Assembly: GCA_009840545.1 (NCBI GenBank)
Contig: VXNM01000010.1
Location: forward strand, 496,001 to 560,000
Length of the DNA stretch: 64,000 nt
From: Gammaproteobacteria bacterium
GTDB lineage: Bacteria > Pseudomonadota > Gammaproteobacteria > Pseudomonadales > Azotimanducaceae
Reading direction: 5' to 3'
Position 1 is the stretch's first letter. Each line of letters opens with the position of its first letter. The notes under the pieces were generated by a model that ran no database searches, was not told where the DNA came from, and saw only the letters and a list, made by a program, of their open reading frames with translations. Both the position numbers and the translations under genes were made by a program. Positions 29,033-37,990 of the stretch are shown piece by piece.

Positions 29033-29449
29033 ATGAACATTTCTTTTGAAGACTTGAAGGTTGGCGACGCCATGCCGAGTTGGTCTCGCAAGACAAGCTT
29101 CGCTGAATGGAACCGCTATGCCGCCGTAAACGAGGAATTCGTTCCGTTCCACATGGACGACGAAGCGGGCCGACGCGCCGGAAACGAAGAGGGAGCTTTC
29201 GGTATGGGAAATCTCCGCTACGCCTATATTGTGAATGCACTGCATGACTGGATTGGAGATGAAGGAGTCGTTCGCGAGGTCGGATGTCAATACCGTGCAA
29301 TCAATCAAAAGGACGATGTTTTGACTGTGGTTGGCGAGATCACGAAGAAAGAGATCGAGAACGGTCATCGAGTTGTGCATTTGAAGGTCAATGTAGTGAA
29401 CGAATCCAATCTTGGAACCTGTCCTGGGCATGCGGTTGTCGAACTGTAG
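29033..29449 (+). CDS. MaoC-like dehydratase (catalytic half)
   Basis: A 138-residue single hot-dog domain. It carries the (R)-hydratase region as FVPFHMDDEAGRRAGN, where the family expects D-x4-H around the hydratase loop, and GMGNLRYAYIVNALHDWIGD. It most likely adds water to an enoyl-CoA together with the upstream FAS1-like partner, from which it is separated by nine bases. The catalytic aspartate is not clearly in its standard place before PFH, so the catalytic roles of the two subunits could be shared or swapped. The DUF3500 gene follows after 39 bases in what looks like one transcription unit. Confidence 0.83.
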   Translation: MNISFEDLKVGDAMPSWSRKTSFAEWNRYAAVNEEFVPFHMDDEAGRRAGNEEGAFGMGNLRYAYIVNALHDWIGDEGVVREVGCQYRAINQKDDVLTVVGEITKKEIENGHRVVHLKVNVVNESNLGTCPGHAVVEL

Positions 29450-29488
29450 CTTTCATTGTCCTTCCACTTGATGCGACTTGGCTCCCGA

Positions 29489-30649
29489 ATGAATTTTCCT
29501 AAGCCTCTCGACAAAGTGACGCTGTTTCTTGTGGTCGCCTTGCTCTACATGATTGGTTTGCATGCAGAAGACGCTGACGAGTCATCGGCTGACTCTACGA
29601 TCAAAGGAATGGCCAACTGCGATCTATCAGAATACGAGCTTCCACCACGGTCTGACGACGAAGACCTGAATCAAATTGCGAAGGCTGTAACGCAATTCCT
29701 TCAGTCGGTTCCTACTGATGAGATGTCAACTACGAGCTACTGTGTCGGTGACACAGAAATGTACTCCTGGACTAATGTGCCGGGACGAAGACCTGGAGGG
29801 ATACGTTTAGGAAACCTCGGTGAAGTTTCTCAGAAACGCGCATGGATGGCTCTGCAGTCATTGCTGAGCCAAGACGGATTTGCCAAGGTTGAACTTCTGG
29901 CAACAGACATTGAACTCGCATCGGGCGCCGGAACAGTCTCGGACTATACAGTAGCGGTTTTTGGAAATCCGATGATTGACTCTGCATGGGGATTTCAATT
30001 CGATGGCCACCACATCGCCTTGAATTTTCTGGTGCATGGCAACGATCTCATTTTGGCACCGATGTTTCTTGGGTCCCAACCCTTGACAATCAACGGCAAG
30101 ACACCGTTGCAAACCGAGATTCAGCTAGGGCGGCAGTTGTTCGATGCGCTTACTTCCGAAGAAAAGGAAATCGCAACGGTGCAGGGGCTTGTGCGAAGAG
30201 ACGTAGTCGCCGGATCGGGATCCGGACACATCGATCAAAACCGAGCATTGGATCTTTCGATATTCGAAAATGTCGGACTGCCGCTAGGCGATTTGTCAGA
30301 AACCCAGCTAGAACTCTCTAAACAGCTTGTGGGTGAGTATCTCTTCTACTTGTCGCAGCCGTTCGCAGACAGAGTCTGGTCGTGGGTCGAGGCGAACTTG
30401 GCCAACGGACTCTTTACGTACAGCCAGCTAGAAGATCGCGTGTATTACCGGATCTACGTACCCGACACTCTATTGATCGAATACGACGATGTGGCATCCG
30501 ATCACATTCATACTGTAACGCGCTTGCTCGACAAGCAAGGGAGAAACGACTACGGTCCGTTCGCATCAAATCCGTCCTCGAAAGCGGCTCTTGTCTTAAG
30601 CGATCACTACCGTAGTTCGCCACACCACAATCCCCAGGCTGCGAAGTAG
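29489..30649 (+). CDS. DUF3500 family exported protein
   Basis: A 386-residue protein with an N-terminal signal peptide (MNFPKPLDKVTLFLVVALLY, cleavage about GLHAED). The ATG at 29489 is preferred because it opens directly on the signal. The body matches DUF3500: WGFQFDGHHIALNFLV, YSQLEDRVYYRIYVPD, LIEYDDVASDHIHTVTR and DYGPF near the end. The paired histidines (GHHIALNF, DHIHTVTR) could bind a metal, which is inference. Biochemical function is unknown for the family. It sits between a MaoC-type hydratase and an LLM oxidoreductase on the same strand. Confidence 0.85.
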   Translation: MNFPKPLDKVTLFLVVALLYMIGLHAEDADESSADSTIKGMANCDLSEYELPPRSDDEDLNQIAKAVTQFLQSVPTDEMSTTSYCVGDTEMYSWTNVPGRRPGGIRLGNLGEVSQKRAWMALQSLLSQDGFAKVELLATDIELASGAGTVSDYTVAVFGNPMIDSAWGFQFDGHHIALNFLVHGNDLILAPMFLGSQPLTINGKTPLQTEIQLGRQLFDALTSEEKEIATVQGLVRRDVVAGSGSGHIDQNRALDLSIFENVGLPLGDLSETQLELSKQLVGEYLFYLSQPFADRVWSWVEANLANGLFTYSQLEDRVYYRIYVPDTLLIEYDDVASDHIHTVTRLLDKQGRNDYGPFASNPSSKAALVLSDHYRSSPHHNPQAAK

Positions 30650-30725
30650 CCGCACTCTAAGGCACCAAAACCGTCCGTAAAATGTCGGGAGATTCTCATT
30701 TCTCCTCTCACATTAAGGACTTACG

Positions 30726-31640
30726 ATGCTTTTCGGTGCTCAATTGGTCAACTATCTCTGTACATGGGACGACACGCTTAAGACTATCCACTCCGTAGAA
30801 AACGGTAACTGGAACAGCCTTTGGTGGTCCGATCATTTCTTGGTTCCCGCTCCTGGTTCACCCGTGGTGAATCGCGAGGCTCTGGAGGGCTGGAGCTTAG
30901 TCACAGCTGCTGCTGGAATCACCAAGAGAGTGGAATTGGGGTTGTTGGTCTCAGGCAACACCTACAGAAACCCTGCGCTACTGGCAAAAATGTCGTCCAC
31001 AATTGACCACATTTCCCATGGCAGATACATCCTAGGTATTGGTGCTGCTTGGTACAAACAAGAACACACTGCGTATGGTTGGCGATTTCCCGGATTAAAA
31101 GAACGCTGCGACCGGCTTGTAGAAGCGCTTGATGTGATCAAGCTGTTGTTCACCGCAGGAGAGGGAACTGTCAATTACAAAGGCGAGTACTACAGTCTCG
31201 AGGATTGTCCACTTTCTCCCCAATGTGTTCAGACGCCACACCTACCCATTCTTGTTGGCGGAAACGGCGAGAAACGAACTCTTAAGACATGTGCCAAATA
31301 TGCCGACATTTGCAACATCGACTTTAACAATCCAGGCGGACCCGACGTGTTCAAACACAAGATTTCAGTCCTCCACCAGCATTGCGAGGATATTGGACGA
31401 GACCCCAGCGAAATCAAGCGAACAGTCCTGATTCCGATGAGACTTGAAGACAACGAAGAAGTCGCAAAGAGAGAACTCAGCCGCCGTCCGTGGATAGTTT
31501 GTGGGAACGCCAACTACTGCATTGACTTGATCGGACAGTACGTCGATGCCGGTGCCGAAGAGGTCATGTTCTCAGGAATACCAACCAAAGCTGAATTGTT
31601 TGATCGCATCAGTTCCGACGTGCTTTCGGCGTTTTCATAA
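30726..31640 (+). CDS. LLM-class luciferase-like oxidoreductase (FMN or F420 type)
   Basis: A 304-residue TIM-barrel flavin or deazaflavin oxidoreductase of the bacterial luciferase superfamily. Visible: WWSDHFLVPAPGSP, VSGNTYRNPALLAKMSSTIDHISHGRYILGIGAAWYKQEH, PILVGGNGEKRTLK and a C-terminal GAEEVMFSGIP. The N-x-x-R-x-P-x-L-L-A-K block is the usual cofactor-binding element. Cofactor choice (FMNH2 or F420) cannot be settled by eye. AAGGA seven bases before the ATG supports the start. It ends the plus-strand run that begins with the FAS1-like dehydratase and meets the convergent Oar-like receptor. Confidence 0.92.
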   Translation: MLFGAQLVNYLCTWDDTLKTIHSVENGNWNSLWWSDHFLVPAPGSPVVNREALEGWSLVTAAAGITKRVELGLLVSGNTYRNPALLAKMSSTIDHISHGRYILGIGAAWYKQEHTAYGWRFPGLKERCDRLVEALDVIKLLFTAGEGTVNYKGEYYSLEDCPLSPQCVQTPHLPILVGGNGEKRTLKTCAKYADICNIDFNNPGGPDVFKHKISVLHQHCEDIGRDPSEIKRTVLIPMRLEDNEEVAKRELSRRPWIVCGNANYCIDLIGQYVDAGAEEVMFSGIPTKAELFDRISSDVLSAFS

Positions 31641-31651
31641 GCACGATCGAA

Positions 31652-31722
31652 GGCACGATGAATCGTGCCAAGGCAATCACAATAGATTCATTCGGTAGCC
31701 GCCAACAAACCAGACGGCTACC
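31652..31722. other. Two hairpins in the convergent gap between the LLM gene and the Oar-like receptor
   Basis: One 8-base inverted repeat with a very short spacer (31652-31659 / 31662-31669) and another with a 13-base loop (31694-31701 / 31715-31722) lie between two convergent stop codons. Neither is followed by a T-run on either strand. A transcription-end role fits the position but is not proven. Confidence 0.45.
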
Positions 31723-31743
31723 AAAGAATTCTATTCTTGAGTC

Positions 31744-34700
31744 CTACATGTCTATACGAATGCCAAAGCGAATCTTGTAGACCGAACGAGGTCCATTCGG
31801 GAACGCCAGGGACAATGCCCGAAACGAATTGAATCTGTACAGGCAGTCGCTTGGCTGTCGGCATGATGTTCGAGGAGCGTCTCCTTTGAGAGCTTCCGCG
31901 CCAGCAACACCATTCGCGGCAACATCAGCCGCCGCAACAAGATCAGCTCGAATGATCGCGGCTTGTCCATACCTTGGCCCGTATTCGAACACTCCCCATT
32001 CGTCATTAAGGAAGTTCAGGACATTGTCAATGTCCAACACAAACTTGATCGAGTTGTCGCCGACATACTGCGTGAAGTAGTCCAACCCCGGTATCGAAAC
32101 TTGAAAACGTAGATCCCAAATCTGGTTCCAACCAGGTTCTTGCGAATATGGAGTTTGAATCCCCGACGGAATGTCGTTGTCATTGATGTAGGCGAAGAAA
32201 GCGCTTCTATCAAAGTTGGGTGAGTACACGACTCTACTGTCGTTCTCGCCCGTCGGAATGTAGAGCGGATTGTTGTCGTAGGGACTTTCTCCCGCACCGG
32301 CACGACCAAACAACGAGTTGTCCCAGTTGACATCGAAGGTAAAGGTGTACTTGGATCCGGTATTGACCCGTCCAAATAGATCAACACGTGCCATGATGCC
32401 TCCCGTTACCTCTTTCTCATACCCAAAATTGAGCTTGAAAGCGTGTTCGGTTGCGTGTGGAGAGTATCTCGGCGAAGGATCATTGCGGTCCACGTCCAGA
32501 ATTCCTCGCCAATTGGATATGCCACGCGACGATGTTCCTTCGCTAACCATGTTCACGTCCTGCCATGCATAGCTGACGCTTGCATCCAGACCGAATTCGT
32601 ACTCTTTGGCCAGTGCTACGGAAATTGTTTGGCTTCCCCCTTCCGAGAAGTTGCGAAGCTGTGTGAGATTCAAAATGTCGAGACGGTCAAGATCGGCATA
32701 GATGATGCGACCATCGGGCGCCGTACCTGTCGGTTGAGTCTCGTCCAAATTCGTCTGGGCAAGATTGCGCCACAAGAACCCGTTGTTGGTTTGCGTTCGT
32801 AGATACTGAAGCACCAACGTGTAGTCGCTTCCCCAGTCAAGGTCGCCCAGGGAAAGGTCGAACGTGTGGTCTATTCGAAGAGATATCTTCCAATCCGAAG
32901 GAACTTCGAAGTCCTCCGAAATTACGTCGATGGGAACGCCCGCCGTTGCGCTACCGACGCGACTCAACAATTCCGCAGGAACTTCCAGAGGATTGACGTC
33001 TTGGGCGTTGCTAAGTCGAGCAAATACTGTTGGGATTTGAAAAATATTTGAGGTCCAAACTTTCGGATCCCCACCGGAAAACAGTCCAAGACCGCCTGTT
33101 ACAACTGTATCAGGCAACCCGGTCCACCTTAAGCTCGCCCTCGGAAGGAAGACCGAGAGTCCATCCAGATTCGCATCGCTACGGATCCCGTAGGTTTGTT
33201 GGAGTTCGCTGCTGTAGGTCGGTTCATCGTCTTGTATGTACCTTTCCCATCTTGCGCCAACGGTCAGCTCAAAATCGGGCCATGGTTCGAAAATGTCCTG
33301 GCCGAAGAATGTCTGCTTTGTGTACCCCCAAGCTGCCGCACCGTCGTCTGCATTGTTGGTCACTGTGTTTACGTAGTCGACTCTTGCGGTTCGAGATTCA
33401 AGGCCCGGATAACCAAAGAATAAAAACCTGCCCGCAGAACTCGGAACAAACAAGTTGAACAAGTCAAAGGTCTCGATCTCGATACCCCCTCGAATGATGT
33501 GTTCGTTGTAGACGTAGTCCACCGCCGCATAGATTTGCAAGCGCTGGTCGTCATATGCGTTCGCGTGACGAAATCTGTCGCAGCCAGCGGTCAAGCTAAC
33601 CCTTCCCGTCAACAGTCCTTCAAGCGGCGTCCCTTCAAGTTGCGAACCGTTGATGCTGCTGATCTCCATTGCACCAACACCTCTGCCCGCTCGGCAATTC
33701 TGTCCTCGGGAAAAGTTCTTGTTGTTGATGCGTATCGTTGACGATGCCAGTTCGGACCAGTCGGAGAAGAGCTGTATCGTAGTGGAATCGAGGTCAACTG
33801 GCACGTCGATCCAAGCGGATTCCAGTCGCGATGAGCTGACGGATGTGCTGGTCTCCTTGGTGATCTGGTGCGTCAGTGAGAGTCTATGCATCTCATTGAT
33901 ATTCCAGTCGAACTTTACAAGCGTCCGATCAGACGTAACGGGTGTCGAAGCAACATCGGGACGTGATCCCGGGTCGTAGCCGTAGATATCCCGGATTACC
34001 CCTTGCAACGCATCGAAAAATCCGGGTTGTATCCCGTTATTGGAGTCGTACTGTGCAAAGTCGACGCTCTCTGTCGACTCAAACTGGTCAATGGACAAAA
34101 AGAAAAATATTTCGTCAGCAACAATGGGCCCGCCGATCGTCAATCCAAGTTCCTTCTCGTCAAAGGTGCCCGGGCTGTACGTTCGGTCACCGTCGTACTT
34201 GTCCCCGATATGTCCGTCGTTCTGGAAGTAGTAGAAAAACGAACCATCCCAATCGTTTGCACCCGACTTCGTCGTGATGTTCACGAGACCACCAGTGAAT
34301 CCCGATGCGCTAGCGGAATAGTCCGTCGCCACAAGTGAGACCGACTCGATAGCGTCCAGATTTACGGGGGATCGTTCAGTTGCGTAGGTGTTGGATCCCA
34401 GACCGAAATCGTCCTGTTGCAACGAGCCGTCTATCGCCAAACCATTGAAACGAGGATTGATTCCGGCAACCGAGAGATTGCCTTCTCCCGATGAATGTGC
34501 CAATGGATCTCGGAGCAAGGTCTTGATGGCATCGCGCTCACCTGCTGGCTGGTTTTGCAAGTCATCCGACGTGAACGCGGAACCCAGTCCATTGTTGAGC
34601 AAGGTGTCCAATCCTGGTCGAACCTCGGTGACTACCACATGTTCCATTTCCGATGTGGAACTGAGTGCAATGTCGGGGCCCGCTTGATTGCCGGGTTTTA

Positions 34701-35007
34701 AGTAGCCTGCGGCGACCTCAGCTTTTTCATACCCTTCAGCCGAGATGTGCAGAACGTAGGGACCACCAACACGTAGGCCGCTTTGATAAAAGGCTCCATT
34801 GGTGCCCGACTTAGCTCTTGCTGTAGTACCCGATGGTTCGTGAACTATTACGATGTCCGCGCCTTCAATCGATGCGCCTTGCGAATCTTTCACGAAGCCG
34901 TTGATGGAAGAGGATGTCGCTGCAAGCGACGACTGCGCCAGAAACAACACCACTACCCAACAGAGCAAGGAGGCTTTTGCACAGAGTTTGAGAAAACCAG
35001 ATTTCAT
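31744..35007 (-). CDS. Oar-like TonB-dependent receptor with carboxypeptidase-regulatory-like N-terminal domain
   Basis: Outer-membrane transporter of 1087 residues from ATG 35007, chosen over 35115 because it opens the signal peptide (MKSGFLKLCAKASLLCWVVV..., cleavage SLAAT) and has GAGG five bases upstream. Domains: a CarboxypepD_reg-like fold (SINGFVKDSQGASIEGADIV...GYEKAEVAAGY), a plug domain (LLRDPLAHSSGEGNLSVAGINPRFN, VNITTKSGANDWDG) and a large barrel ending in KIRFGIRIDM. This is the Oar/SusC-like type often linked with peptide or protein substrates. No SusD partner is present. No TonB-box motif is obvious. Confidence 0.9.
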   Translation of the reverse strand: MKSGFLKLCAKASLLCWVVVLFLAQSSLAATSSSINGFVKDSQGASIEGADIVIVHEPSGTTARAKSGTNGAFYQSGLRVGGPYVLHISAEGYEKAEVAAGYLKPGNQAGPDIALSSTSEMEHVVVTEVRPGLDTLLNNGLGSAFTSDDLQNQPAGERDAIKTLLRDPLAHSSGEGNLSVAGINPRFNGLAIDGSLQQDDFGLGSNTYATERSPVNLDAIESVSLVATDYSASASGFTGGLVNITTKSGANDWDGSFFYYFQNDGHIGDKYDGDRTYSPGTFDEKELGLTIGGPIVADEIFFFLSIDQFESTESVDFAQYDSNNGIQPGFFDALQGVIRDIYGYDPGSRPDVASTPVTSDRTLVKFDWNINEMHRLSLTHQITKETSTSVSSSRLESAWIDVPVDLDSTTIQLFSDWSELASSTIRINNKNFSRGQNCRAGRGVGAMEISSINGSQLEGTPLEGLLTGRVSLTAGCDRFRHANAYDDQRLQIYAAVDYVYNEHIIRGGIEIETFDLFNLFVPSSAGRFLFFGYPGLESRTARVDYVNTVTNNADDGAAAWGYTKQTFFGQDIFEPWPDFELTVGARWERYIQDDEPTYSSELQQTYGIRSDANLDGLSVFLPRASLRWTGLPDTVVTGGLGLFSGGDPKVWTSNIFQIPTVFARLSNAQDVNPLEVPAELLSRVGSATAGVPIDVISEDFEVPSDWKISLRIDHTFDLSLGDLDWGSDYTLVLQYLRTQTNNGFLWRNLAQTNLDETQPTGTAPDGRIIYADLDRLDILNLTQLRNFSEGGSQTISVALAKEYEFGLDASVSYAWQDVNMVSEGTSSRGISNWRGILDVDRNDPSPRYSPHATEHAFKLNFGYEKEVTGGIMARVDLFGRVNTGSKYTFTFDVNWDNSLFGRAGAGESPYDNNPLYIPTGENDSRVVYSPNFDRSAFFAYINDNDIPSGIQTPYSQEPGWNQIWDLRFQVSIPGLDYFTQYVGDNSIKFVLDIDNVLNFLNDEWGVFEYGPRYGQAAIIRADLVAAADVAANGVAGAEALKGDAPRTSCRQPSDCLYRFNSFRALSLAFPNGPRSVYKIRFGIRIDM

Positions 35008-35210
35008 TCGTACCTCGAAGAATACGGGTGGAAGAAGATCAAGGGCAATGATTGCTGACCTTTGTGAAGATTTCGTTACCCTAGAAAGAAGAGTGCAGGA
35101 ACCCAAGCACACCAAACAGAGAGTCGGTAGCGCCCTCGAGACACAATCTCAATCGATCGGAATGATTGCAATGCAGCAACATTGCAGCGAAGCGGGCTCC
35201 TATTGAGCTT

Positions 35211-35238
35211 GAGAGCACCGGGCGAACCCAGTGCTCTC
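35211..35238. other. Stable hairpin downstream of the dicarboxylate symporter gene
   Basis: An 8-base stem (35211-35218 / 35231-35238) continues, past one C-A mismatch, into a GGG-CGAA-CCC inner stem. It is a strong structure 24 bases past the minus-strand symporter stop. No T-run follows on the minus strand, so a processing or Rho-independent end role is uncertain. Confidence 0.55.
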
Positions 35239-35261
35239 GTTATCCCTCAGCTAATTTTAGG

Positions 35262-36629
35262 CTAAGCAGCTTCCGCAGATTCCTCTGAACCCGATTTGCG
35301 GATTTCTGGCAGTTCCTCGCCTTCTGTACTGGCAACCAGGGCTGTGATGCACAGGTCGCTCGTTACGTTGGTGGACGTTCGGCACATATCCAAGACTCGG
35401 TCCGTTACGAGAATAATTGCCAACCACTCCGCCGGAAGTCCAACAGCTGGAAGAATGATTGCGATCGCCACCAGACTTGCCGATGGAATGCCTGCCACAC
35501 CGATCGAGGTGAGTAACGCAAGCAATACAACGGTCAACTGCTGCCCGATACCAAAATCCGTTCCGGTCGTGGCCGCATAAATTTGCGCAATGAAAACTAC
35601 CACGACGCATTCGTAGAGTGCTGTTCCGTCCATATTCACGGTCGCACCAAGCGGCAATACGAAACTCTTCACTCGATTTGAAACGCCGGCATCTTCCGCA
35701 CTCTTGATTGTCACTGGCAGAGTTGCAGCAGATGATGCCGTCGAGAATGCCGTAAGTTGTGCCTTTACGATCTTGCCGTAATACGTAACGGGGTTGATGC
35801 CTCCCACGAACCAAAGCAACGCCGGCAGCCATACGAAGAAGTGAATTACGAGCGCTAGGAACACCGTCAGGAAGAACCAGCCCAACGCTCCTAAAATTTC
35901 GGGGCCCGAAATGATGAGCACTTTCGAAACCAATGCAAACACTCCAATTGGCGCGAATCTCATAATCCACATGGTGATATTGATCATCACGTCGTATATG
36001 CCGTTCCAAACGTTGTTCATCGTCTCCCGAGTATCCCCCTTAAGCCGCGACATGAAGAATCCGAACACCGCCCCAAAAAATATGATTGCCAAGAGATTTC
36101 TCTCGTTGGACGCGGCAACTAGGATGTTGGGAGGTATGGCGCGCTTAATGATCTCCACCAGCCCTACCGTGCTGTCGACACCGGTTTCTTTCTGAACATC
36201 TGAGATTCGGTTTTCCAAGTCTGTCTGCTCATCGGAGGTCTCAATGCTTGCAACCAACTCTTGAGCGTCTTCGGCGTTCATGTTTCCGGGCTGAAAGATG
36301 TTCACCAACAACAATCCCGTAAAGATTGCAATGAATCCTGTTAGTACATAAAACCCAACAGTTTTTGCACCAATTCGACCAAAAGCTTCACCGCCAGCCA
36401 TGTTTGCGACACCAACGACTACCGCGGCAAGAATGAGAGGCACAACGATCATTTTCAACGCGTTGACAAACAGGCTTCCGAAAAATCCAAAGATGTCCGT
36501 GAGCGGTACGCCGAAAATGTTCGATTCGGTAGTTGCAAAGAATGCGACTATGCCTGCAAGCACCAAAGCAACCAATATTTGCCAATGCAGGTTTTTTGCG
36601 CCGAAAAAGTCTCTGAAGAAATCTCCCAT
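35262..36629 (-). CDS. Dicarboxylate/amino acid:cation symporter (DAACS/SDF family)
   Basis: Inner-membrane Na+/H+-coupled carrier of 455 residues, family-typical length. Seen: eight-helix plus hairpin architecture; the HP1 serine-rich motif AFSTASSAATLPVTI; the TM7 motif NMDGTALYE (N-M-D-G-T, the cation site); HP2 GIAGIPSASLVAI; and the TM8 substrate-binding region DRVLDMCRTSTNVTSD, which carries the DxxxTxxN pattern with Arg-Thr. The arginine in that TM8 block (MCRTSTNV) fits an acidic substrate such as aspartate, glutamate or C4-dicarboxylate. The start at ATG 36629 is backed by AGAGGAG ten bases upstream. A perfect 10-base inverted repeat lies about 34 bases upstream of the start. Confidence 0.93.
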   Translation of the reverse strand: MGDFFRDFFGAKNLHWQILVALVLAGIVAFFATTESNIFGVPLTDIFGFFGSLFVNALKMIVVPLILAAVVVGVANMAGGEAFGRIGAKTVGFYVLTGFIAIFTGLLLVNIFQPGNMNAEDAQELVASIETSDEQTDLENRISDVQKETGVDSTVGLVEIIKRAIPPNILVAASNERNLLAIIFFGAVFGFFMSRLKGDTRETMNNVWNGIYDVMINITMWIMRFAPIGVFALVSKVLIISGPEILGALGWFFLTVFLALVIHFFVWLPALLWFVGGINPVTYYGKIVKAQLTAFSTASSAATLPVTIKSAEDAGVSNRVKSFVLPLGATVNMDGTALYECVVVVFIAQIYAATTGTDFGIGQQLTVVLLALLTSIGVAGIPSASLVAIAIILPAVGLPAEWLAIILVTDRVLDMCRTSTNVTSDLCITALVASTEGEELPEIRKSGSEESAEAA

Positions 36630-36997
36630 GAGAATCAAACTCCTCTGTCCCTTGAGTCGACACCAGTCATCGAACGATGACTGGAATCAACAGTTTTTCT
36701 CTATCTTCATTAAGCGTACAACAATCTAGGGCTATTTGTCATAACAATCTTCAACCGAGATTTGTCAGATTTTCTGCCTCTGCCCACGCTTCGGCAGGTG
36801 GGCTCTACTCATGTATACAACAAGGGGGGCTTGAAGATGTATAAGCAACCGGTTGACTATACTGATGCTGCATGCGGGCACAACTACCGTATTTCCTCAC
36901 TGATTTTTGCCAACCAACTAAATTCACACTCTATCGCTGCCCAAATTGCCTCAATCTGTCAGAGCTAAATGCTGTGCCAAGTCGCTAAACGTCATTG
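36630..36997. other. Divergent intergenic region between the symporter gene and rsgA
   Basis: 368 bases hold the promoters for both genes and the inverted repeat at 36663-36684. A UUCG-loop hairpin-like element occurs near 36782-36803. A 43-codon frame at 36837-36968, preceded by GGGGGG seven bases before its ATG, could be a small protein, but it has no recognisable family, so I do not call it a gene. Confidence 0.45.
36663..36684. promoter_or_regulatory. Perfect inverted repeat upstream of the symporter gene, possible operator
   Basis: Ten-base arms CCAGTCATCG (36663-36672) and CGATGACTGG (36675-36684) are separated by AA. It lies 34 bases before the minus-strand symporter ATG, a place where a dimeric repressor or activator could act, or where the mRNA leader would fold. 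No known operator consensus is recognised. Confidence 0.5.
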
Positions 36998-37942
36998 ATG
37001 TCCAATATTGAGCAACTCGGCTGGAACGAAGAATTCGAGGAATCGTTGAGCGACGACGATAGGAGAGCAGGGTCCCAGCCAGCTAGAGTCGTTTCCGAAA
37101 ATCGGAGAGGAATCGTTGTAGACGACGGCACTCATGAGCGGTCCGTCTCAAGTCAAGGTCGATGGTTCCACGGCTCGGAAGACCAACGTCCCATCGTTGG
37201 AGATTGGGTGCTGCTCTCTGCAAGGGGCGACAGTGTCGTACGAGTGCTGGACAGAAAGAACAAGCTCCAGCGTATCAGCAAGCGGTCCGGCTCGCCACAA
37301 GCTATTGCCTCGAACATCGACATCATGTTCATCGTGTTCTCTTGTGATGCCGCCTTCAATGAATCTCGACTTGAACGTTACCTCGCTCTAGGGGAAACAT
37401 CCGGTGTGGGCCTTGCCATTGTCTTGACGAAGATCGACCTCTGTAGCGACTACGCTCGCTACATTGAGCGAGCAAACCGAGTAACTTTTGGAATTCCAAT
37501 CATCCCAGTCAACGCTTTGGAGCGATCTTTTCTCGATGAAATCATTTCTTCATTTACAGGAGCTCTGACGAGCATCTTCGTAGGGGCGTCCGGCGTCGGA
37601 AAGTCCACGCTCATCAATACTATGGTCGGATCACAAGTTCAAGACACCCGGGAGGTTCGTACTCGTGATTCAAAGGGACGCCATACCACAACAGCTAGAA
37701 ACCTAATTCGGCTTCCATTCGGAGGCCTTGCAGTTGACGTTCCGGGAACACGCGAGCTTCAATTGGCTTCTAGACCCCCTCACTTGCCACAATCATTTCC
37801 CGACATTGAAGAGGCGATTCAAAACTGTAGGTTTGCCAGTTGCCGACATACATCGGAACCGGGATGTGCAATACAAAAGGCACTGGAAACTGGCGAGTTC
37901 GATGAGCGAAGACTGCGCAACTACCTTTCGATTGTGGGCTAA
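36998..37942 (+). CDS. rsgA: Ribosome small-subunit-dependent GTPase A
   Basis: Circularly permuted GTPase that checks and releases 30S ribosome assembly intermediates. 314 residues with an N-terminal OB-fold, then G4 (LTKIDL), G1 (GASGVGKSTLIN) and G3 (DVPGTRE) in the permuted order. A C-terminal zinc motif (CRFASCRHTSEPGC) is also visible. The start is taken at ATG 36998; a TTG directly before it (36995) is less likely. It stands alone between the DAACS symporter and the carboxyltransferase, without orn or psd neighbours. Confidence 0.95.
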   Translation: MSNIEQLGWNEEFEESLSDDDRRAGSQPARVVSENRRGIVVDDGTHERSVSSQGRWFHGSEDQRPIVGDWVLLSARGDSVVRVLDRKNKLQRISKRSGSPQAIASNIDIMFIVFSCDAAFNESRLERYLALGETSGVGLAIVLTKIDLCSDYARYIERANRVTFGIPIIPVNALERSFLDEIISSFTGALTSIFVGASGVGKSTLINTMVGSQVQDTREVRTRDSKGRHTTTARNLIRLPFGGLAVDVPGTRELQLASRPPHLPQSFPDIEEAIQNCRFASCRHTSEPGCAIQKALETGEFDERRLRNYLSIVG

Positions 37943-37990
37943 CGATAAATCGTTCCCGTAACCGTTCGAGTGAGGGAGCTGTCCTCAACC

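Noticed and set aside
36837..36968. 43-codon open frame between the symporter gene and rsgA
   Set aside because: A G-rich Shine-Dalgarno-like run precedes it, but the sequence has no recognisable feature; kept only as a note in the intergenic entry.
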